Shown: piece after piece, positions 13,572-17,182 of the stretch
How positions within the stretch are numbered: the stretch's first letter is position 1
How the letters are laid out: every line of letters begins with the position of its first letter
Source: Gemmatimonadaceae bacterium
GTDB lineage: Bacteria > Gemmatimonadota > Gemmatimonadetes > Gemmatimonadales > Gemmatimonadaceae
Reading direction: 5' to 3'
Assembly (NCBI GenBank): GCA_025453855.1
Contig: JALOPO010000005.1
Coordinates: forward strand, 1-17,182
Length of the DNA: 17,182 bases
Notes under the pieces: model-generated
The model's input: the letters and a program-made list of their open reading frames with translations, nothing else
Databases searched by the model: none
Told to the model about the DNA's origin: nothing
Made by a program: the position numbers and the translations under genes

Positions 13572-15282
13572 AGGCGCGAAGCCCCAGCTGCGCGTACAGA
13601 TTCAGTCGCGAGCCGCCGAAGTTGAAGGCGGACGCCAGCACCGCGCCGGCCGTCAGGGAACCGGTGCCGCCGCGCCCCTGCCGGCGCAGCCGCGTCACGC
13701 TCGCGTCGAACATCGTCTCGCCGCTGCGGGCGATGAAACCCGGCGCATCGAAGTTGAGGTTCTGCGGGTCGGTCGAGCGGCGCATGCGGGTGCGCCAGCG
13801 CTGGATCTCGCCGCGCCAGCTCCCCGCCGGATCAAAGCGTTCCCACGCGATCCGCTGCCCCGACACGGCGCCCACGCCGATCGGGATGCCGAGCAGCTGC
13901 CCGCGCTGCGTGTGTCCCTGCGCGAGCGGGATGTGGATGAACAGGTTGCCCTGGGGCCGCTGGCGCGCGATGGGCGCGATGTCGCCGTCGAAGTACTCGA
14001 GCGTGAGCATCCCGATCCGCCGGGCGGAGCGGTGCGTCGCGACGCGCAGGCTGGCCAGGAAGGCGGCGTTCTGCTCGGGCTCCTGCGCCAGGTCGCGCAG
14101 GTCGTAGGAATGGTCCTCGCGTATCCACTCGAGCGCGACTTCCGCGCCGCGCCTGGGGAGGTGGAGCCGTGCGTAGAGCGTGCCGAGCTGGTTGTCGAGG
14201 TCACCCTGCGGATCACCCGGGAACTCGCTCGTGACTTCGCGTTCCGACTTGAGGATCCCCTCGATCGGCTTGCCGAGCGCCTGCCACTTGCGGCTGCCGG
14301 CCCAGTACGGGCTGTGGAAGAAGCGCGTCGCGCCGAGTTCCAGTGTGGGGAGGAAGGCGGGCATGAAGCTCGCCGCGAGCCCCGACGCCATGCGACGCGT
14401 CCCCGGCTCGTCGAAGCGCACGAAGTGCCGCGACCCCGAGACCGTCGACCAGCGGCTCTGGTCGAGGACACCCGCGATGTAGCGCAGCCCCACGCGACCG
14501 ATGCCGTTGAGCACGAGCCCATCGGCGCTGGTGCCGAGGAAGCCGTGGAGGAAGCCCGGCGCGTTGGCGCCGAGCAGCGGGGCGAATGCCTCGCCCGTCC
14601 CCCAGCCGATGTTGTTCGTGCCGAGGCCGACGACCAGGCCGTGCCCCTCCAGCCGGAGCTGGCTGTGCCCCGGGTCGACCTGCGCGAAGGCTCGGTCGCC
14701 GAAGGCCTGCGGTCGATCGACGAAGCGTGCGAACTGGCCGTCGGCATACACGAGGCGTCCCTGCTCGCCGTTCGCGAGCAGCGGCGTGGGGGCGTTCTGT
14801 GCGACCCACGCCACGGGCGCGACCACGAGCGACAGCGGCCCGCGGCGCCAGCTCGCTCCCGCGCCGGCGGCGACCGTGAGGCCACGGCCGCTCCACATCG
14901 GGCCATCGTTCGCCCCCCATGGAAAGCCCGAGTTGACGCGCGCCACGACGCCGGGCGCGATGAGCGCTGCACCGGGTTCCGAGCGCAGCGCGCGCGACCA
15001 CGGGTGCAGCGAGTCGGCCGCCGTGGCGCCGATGCGTTCGAGCTCCGCCGCCGAGAAGGGGCGGCCGCTCCATGGCAGCGGTCGCACGATGCCGGCCACC
15101 GTGAGTGCGCGCACGTACCGTTCGAGGTCGCTCCCCACCGGTGCGCCCATGCCGGCGTCGCCGTCGCCCCGCCACGTCATCCACTGCGCATGCGCCGGCG
15201 TGACGGCCGCAGCGCCCGCGGCCATGAGGCAGGCGGTGCCGACGCGGCGTCGCGTCGCGCGCCAGCTAGCTTTGCCGGGCAT
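13567..15282 (-). CDS. Wzi-like outer-membrane capsule assembly protein (copy 1)
   Basis: 571 residues. A signal peptide is evident: a basic n-region (KASWRATRRR), a hydrophobic core to residue 28 and a likely cleavage after AHA (residues 30-32). The mature protein is rich in alternating polar and aromatic residues, ends in LYAQLGLRAW as outer-membrane barrels do, and contains VNSGFPWGANDGPMWSGRG, AFGDRAFAQVDPG, GLGTNNIGWGTGEAF and NAPGFLHGFLG, blocks recognisable from the capsule-assembly Wzi family. E. coli Wzi is a barrel of about 480 residues that anchors group 1 capsule; this one is longer. By analogy it would bind or organise the exported polysaccharide. The ATG at 15282 overlaps the ATG of the divergent paralogue. 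A later in-frame ATG (15225) would destroy the signal peptide. Confidence 0.8.
   Translation of the reverse strand: MPGKASWRATRRRVGTACLMAAGAAAVTPAHAQWMTWRGDGDAGMGAPVGSDLERYVRALTVAGIVRPLPWSGRPFSAAELERIGATAADSLHPWSRALRSEPGAALIAPGVVARVNSGFPWGANDGPMWSGRGLTVAAGAGASWRRGPLSLVVAPVAWVAQNAPTPLLANGEQGRLVYADGQFARFVDRPQAFGDRAFAQVDPGHSQLRLEGHGLVVGLGTNNIGWGTGEAFAPLLGANAPGFLHGFLGTSADGLVLNGIGRVGLRYIAGVLDQSRWSTVSGSRHFVRFDEPGTRRMASGLAASFMPAFLPTLELGATRFFHSPYWAGSRKWQALGKPIEGILKSEREVTSEFPGDPQGDLDNQLGTLYARLHLPRRGAEVALEWIREDHSYDLRDLAQEPEQNAAFLASLRVATHRSARRIGMLTLEYFDGDIAPIARQRPQGNLFIHIPLAQGHTQRGQLLGIPIGVGAVSGQRIAWERFDPAGSWRGEIQRWRTRMRRSTDPQNLNFDAPGFIARSGETMFDASVTRLRRQGRGGTGSLTAGAVLASAFNFGGSRLNLYAQLGLRAW
15267..15272 (+). 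promoter_or_regulatory. Promoter -10 hexamer (TAGCTT) before the plus-strand Wzi-like gene
   Basis: TAGCTT, followed by another T, lies eight bases before ATG 15281. With the usual seven-base step, transcription would begin at G15279, giving a leaderless or two-base-leader mRNA. The hexamer sits inside the first codons of the divergent minus-strand gene. No -35 box is seen. Confidence 0.5.
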
Positions 15283-17020
15283 GACGATCGGTCTCGAGCG
15301 GGGAGTGCATGGGGGCGGAAGCTACTGCGCGCGTCGCATCGGCCGGAGGGGGGCGATGGCGCTCGGGGTGCTCGCGGGCGCGCACGCCGCACCGCTCGCG
15401 GCGCAGGCCCCCGCTGCGGCGTGCGATGGCGCGGCGACGATCGCGATGCCGACCGGCGGTGCCGACGATCGTGCGCGCGCCTGGCGCCTGGTCGACGGTG
15501 CCCCCGTGCGGCTGCTGCGCGGCAGCGCCGACCCGCTCCGCGAGTCGCTCGGCGGCGCGGCAGTGGCCGAGGGGACGGTGCAGTGGCGCGTGGTGCGCCC
15601 CGACGTCGCCTTCGTGAACAACTCCGATCTCCCCTTCTCGCTCAACGACGGCGCGATGTGGGCGGGGCGGGGGAGCAGCGTGAGCGTGAGCCTCGGCGGC
15701 GCACTCTGCACCAGGAACTTCGGCATCGTGGTGGCGCCCACGCTCTGGCACGCGCAGAACAGCGACTTCCCGCTGCCGAGCGATCCGCAGATCGTGCCGT
15801 TCCTCCCGGCGGGCGGCAACCTGTGGGCGAACCCGTTCCACGCGTACACGCGGTCGCTCGACAATCCACGCCGTTTCGGTGACCAGGCGCTCACGCGCGT
15901 CGACCCGGGAACCTTCCTGATCTGGGCGCGCACCGCCTCGCTGGAGTTCGGGCTCACCTCCGAGCCGCAGTGGTGGGGGCCGGGCATGCGCAACGCGCTC
16001 CTCCTGAGCACGCACGCGGCCGGCGTGCCGCGCGCCTACGTGCGGCCGGTGCGCGAGCACGACACGCGCGTCGGCAGCTTCGACGGCCAGTTCTTCATCG
16101 GCGGCCTCTCCCGCTCCGACTTCCTGAGCGACGGCTACCCGGTCGACACCGCGCGCACGCTCTCGGGCGCGGCGCTCACGTGGCGCCCGTGGTTCGCGCG
16201 CCGCGAGCTGACCGTCGGCGTCGCGCGCCTGGTGGCGGCGGAAGTCTCCAACGGGTGGGGCGAGCGCCTCTTCGACGTCGTCCGCAGCGTGGGACGGCCG
16301 AACGCGCGTCCCGCTGGGGACACGGTGCGCACGATCGGACCCGACCAGCTCTTCAGCGTCATGGCCCACTGGCGCCTGCCCGAGGACGGCTTCGAGCTGT
16401 GGGGCGAGTGGGGACGGGCGGAGCAGCCGCGCAACCTCGGCGACCTGCTCTCGGCACCGAATCACTCGCAGGCATTCACCGTCGGCTTCCAGTTCGTGCG
16501 CCCGCTCCGCGCCGGGCGCGCGCTCCTGCGCGTGGAGGGCGAGCACACGCAGACGACACAGAGCTCCACGTACCGCTTCCGTCCCACCGGGTCGTGGTAC
16601 ACGAGTCGCTCGGTGAGCGGCGGCTTCTCGCAGCGCGGCCAGGTGCTCGGCGCAGCCGTCGGCCCCGGGGCGAACACGCAGTGGCTCGCGCTCGACGTCA
16701 TGCGCCGCGACGCGAGCGTCGGTCTCTTCGCGAGTCGCATCCGCTGGGACGACGACTCGTTCTACACGATCCCGCGTCCGCTCGGCAACGGGTTGTGCAA
16801 GCACGACACGTCGCTGCTCTGGGGCGTGCGCGGCGGCGTCGATCGTGGGCGCTGGGGTGGCCTCGACGCCTCGGTCACCATGCAGCAGCGCATGAACGTC
16901 TGGTGGCAGGCGCTCGGCTTCTGCTGGCAGAACGAGGAGCTGCAGGTCGACGCGCGCAACGTCACATTCACCCTGCGCTGGCGTCCCGGCGCGGCACGTG
17001 CCACGGGTCGCGACCGCTGA
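15281..17020 (+). CDS. Wzi-like outer-membrane capsule assembly protein (copy 2)
   Basis: 579 residues from ATG 15281. The n-region CARRIGRRG (16-24) and the hydrophobic stretch AMALGVLAGAHAAPLAAQA (25-43) form a signal peptide with cleavage near residues 40-43. The mature part parallels copy 1 block by block: FSLNDGAMWAGRG, VVAPTLWHAQN, RRFGDQALTRVDPG, TSEPQWWGPGM and RGQVLGAAVGPGA, ending in NVTFTLRWRPG before a short polar tail. It is therefore a paralogous Wzi-like barrel. Other starts are possible: GTG 15305, which keeps the signal peptide, and ATG 15356, which has a good GGAGG (15345-15349) but loses the basic n-region. The TAGCTT hexamer at 15267 favours 15281. The frame is open further upstream only as antisense of copy 1. 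A Gfo/Idh gene follows after 33 bases. Confidence 0.8.
   Translation: MTIGLERGVHGGGSYCARRIGRRGAMALGVLAGAHAAPLAAQAPAAACDGAATIAMPTGGADDRARAWRLVDGAPVRLLRGSADPLRESLGGAAVAEGTVQWRVVRPDVAFVNNSDLPFSLNDGAMWAGRGSSVSVSLGGALCTRNFGIVVAPTLWHAQNSDFPLPSDPQIVPFLPAGGNLWANPFHAYTRSLDNPRRFGDQALTRVDPGTFLIWARTASLEFGLTSEPQWWGPGMRNALLLSTHAAGVPRAYVRPVREHDTRVGSFDGQFFIGGLSRSDFLSDGYPVDTARTLSGAALTWRPWFARRELTVGVARLVAAEVSNGWGERLFDVVRSVGRPNARPAGDTVRTIGPDQLFSVMAHWRLPEDGFELWGEWGRAEQPRNLGDLLSAPNHSQAFTVGFQFVRPLRAGRALLRVEGEHTQTTQSSTYRFRPTGSWYTSRSVSGGFSQRGQVLGAAVGPGANTQWLALDVMRRDASVGLFASRIRWDDDSFYTIPRPLGNGLCKHDTSLLWGVRGGVDRGRWGGLDASVTMQQRMNVWWQALGFCWQNEELQVDARNVTFTLRWRPGAARATGRDR
15319..15324 (-). promoter_or_regulatory. Possible -10 hexamer (TAGCTT, minus strand) for Wzi-like copy 1
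   Basis: On the minus strand TAGCTT reads from 15324 to 15319, identical to the hexamer before the divergent gene. It would start transcription near 15312 and leave a leader of about 30 bases before ATG 15282. The leader shows no Shine-Dalgarno sequence. A six-base match in this short stretch can arise by chance, so support is modest. Confidence 0.3.
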
Positions 17021-17053
17021 TGGCGCGATGGTCCCCCTTCCGTCCGTGACCTC

Positions 17054-17182
17054 ATGAGTCTCGTCGTCCCCGCGGTCGCCGCGCCCATCACCGATCGCCC
17101 CCTCCGCTTCGCCCTCGTCGGCTGCGGGCGCATCTCCGCCAACCACGTGGGTGCGCTCGATGCGCACGCCGCGCACGCGCAG
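17054..17182 (+). CDS. Gfo/Idh/MocA-family dehydrogenase, N-terminal fragment (possible WbpB/WlbA-like)
   Basis: The first 43 codons of a gene cut by the right edge. After about 17 leader residues comes RFALVGCGRISANHVGAL, a Rossmann first strand with G-x-G-R-I and the NHV/H pattern of the Gfo/Idh/MocA NAD-dependent oxidoreductases. Members that keep company with polysaccharide genes, such as WbpB/WlbA, oxidise UDP-GlcNAc-uronate at C3. That fits a locus with an amidotransferase for uronic acids, but the fragment alone cannot fix the substrate. ATG 17054 is the obvious start, 33 bases after the Wzi-like gene, so the two may share a transcript. Confidence 0.75.
   Translation, partial: MSLVVPAVAAPITDRPLRFALVGCGRISANHVGALDAHAAHAQ

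Noticed and set aside
12198..13625. Plus-strand open frame opposite the second methyltransferase
   Set aside because: The minus strand carries complete methyltransferase motifs; the plus-strand translation is compositionally biased and has no family features.
14501..15280. N-terminal extension of the plus-strand Wzi-like frame
   Set aside because: It is antisense to copy 1 and would bury the signal peptide in the middle of the protein.
13546..15882. Long plus-strand open frame across the minus-strand Wzi-like gene
   Set aside because: Arginine/alanine-rich, no domain, and opposite a gene with a clear signal peptide and barrel motifs.
1..17182. tRNA, rRNA, CRISPR array, insertion sequence, riboswitch or replication origin
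   Set aside because: I looked for direct-repeat ladders, transposase motifs, terminal inverted repeats and A/T-rich or structured intergenic blocks. Gaps between genes are at most 122 bases and contain nothing of this kind.

Overview
The window is a compact, very GC-rich (about 70% or more by eye) bacterial surface-polysaccharide locus. It holds 15 protein-coding genes: 13 complete, and one cut at each end of the window. I see no RNA genes, insertion sequences, CRISPR arrays or long repeats. GTG starts are frequent, genes abut or overlap by 1-14 bases, Shine-Dalgarno sequences are mostly missing, and several gene starts sit just behind a TAnnnT hexamer. With two Wzi-like outer-membrane proteins, this suggests a Gram-negative (diderm) organism with leaderless mRNAs. 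A Gemmatimonadota member such as a Gemmatirosa/Roseisolibacter-like bacterium would fit, but that is inference from composition and gene style only.

Layout. (1) 2-4073, plus strand: the C-terminal part of a polyprenyl-phosphate sugar-1-phosphate transferase, two glycosyltransferases and a Wzx-type flippase. (2) 4196-11555, plus strand: a tightly packed unit that appears to start at a leaderless promoter. It contains a SAM-dependent methyltransferase, a polytopic membrane protein (candidate polymerase or GT-C transferase), an AsnB-type amidotransferase, a Wzz-like chain-length protein and two GT4 glycosyltransferases. (3) 13523-11513, minus strand: a second methyltransferase, close paralogue of the first and also behind a leaderless promoter, followed by another GT4 glycosyltransferase whose end overlaps the plus-strand unit tail-to-tail by 43 bases. 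(4) 13567-17020: two paralogous Wzi-like outer-membrane proteins in divergent orientation whose ATG codons overlap within one CATG. (5) 17054-17182: the first 43 codons of a Gfo/Idh/MocA-family dehydrogenase.

How it may work: the sugar-1-phosphate transferase starts a repeat unit on a polyprenyl carrier at the inner membrane. Five glycosyltransferases extend it, and the methyltransferases and the amidotransferase decorate it; amidation of a uronic acid fits the neighbouring Gfo/Idh gene. The flippase turns it outward, the membrane protein may polymerise it, the Wzz-like protein sets chain length, and the Wzi-like barrels may tether or organise the product on the cell surface. No Wza exporter, tyrosine kinase or phosphatase is visible.

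Most noteworthy are the precisely spaced leaderless promoters, the overlapping divergent starts of the two Wzi-like genes (a possible mutually interfering pair), the duplicated methyltransferase at both ends of the core, and a glycosyltransferase with a cysteine cluster and an altered EX7E motif.
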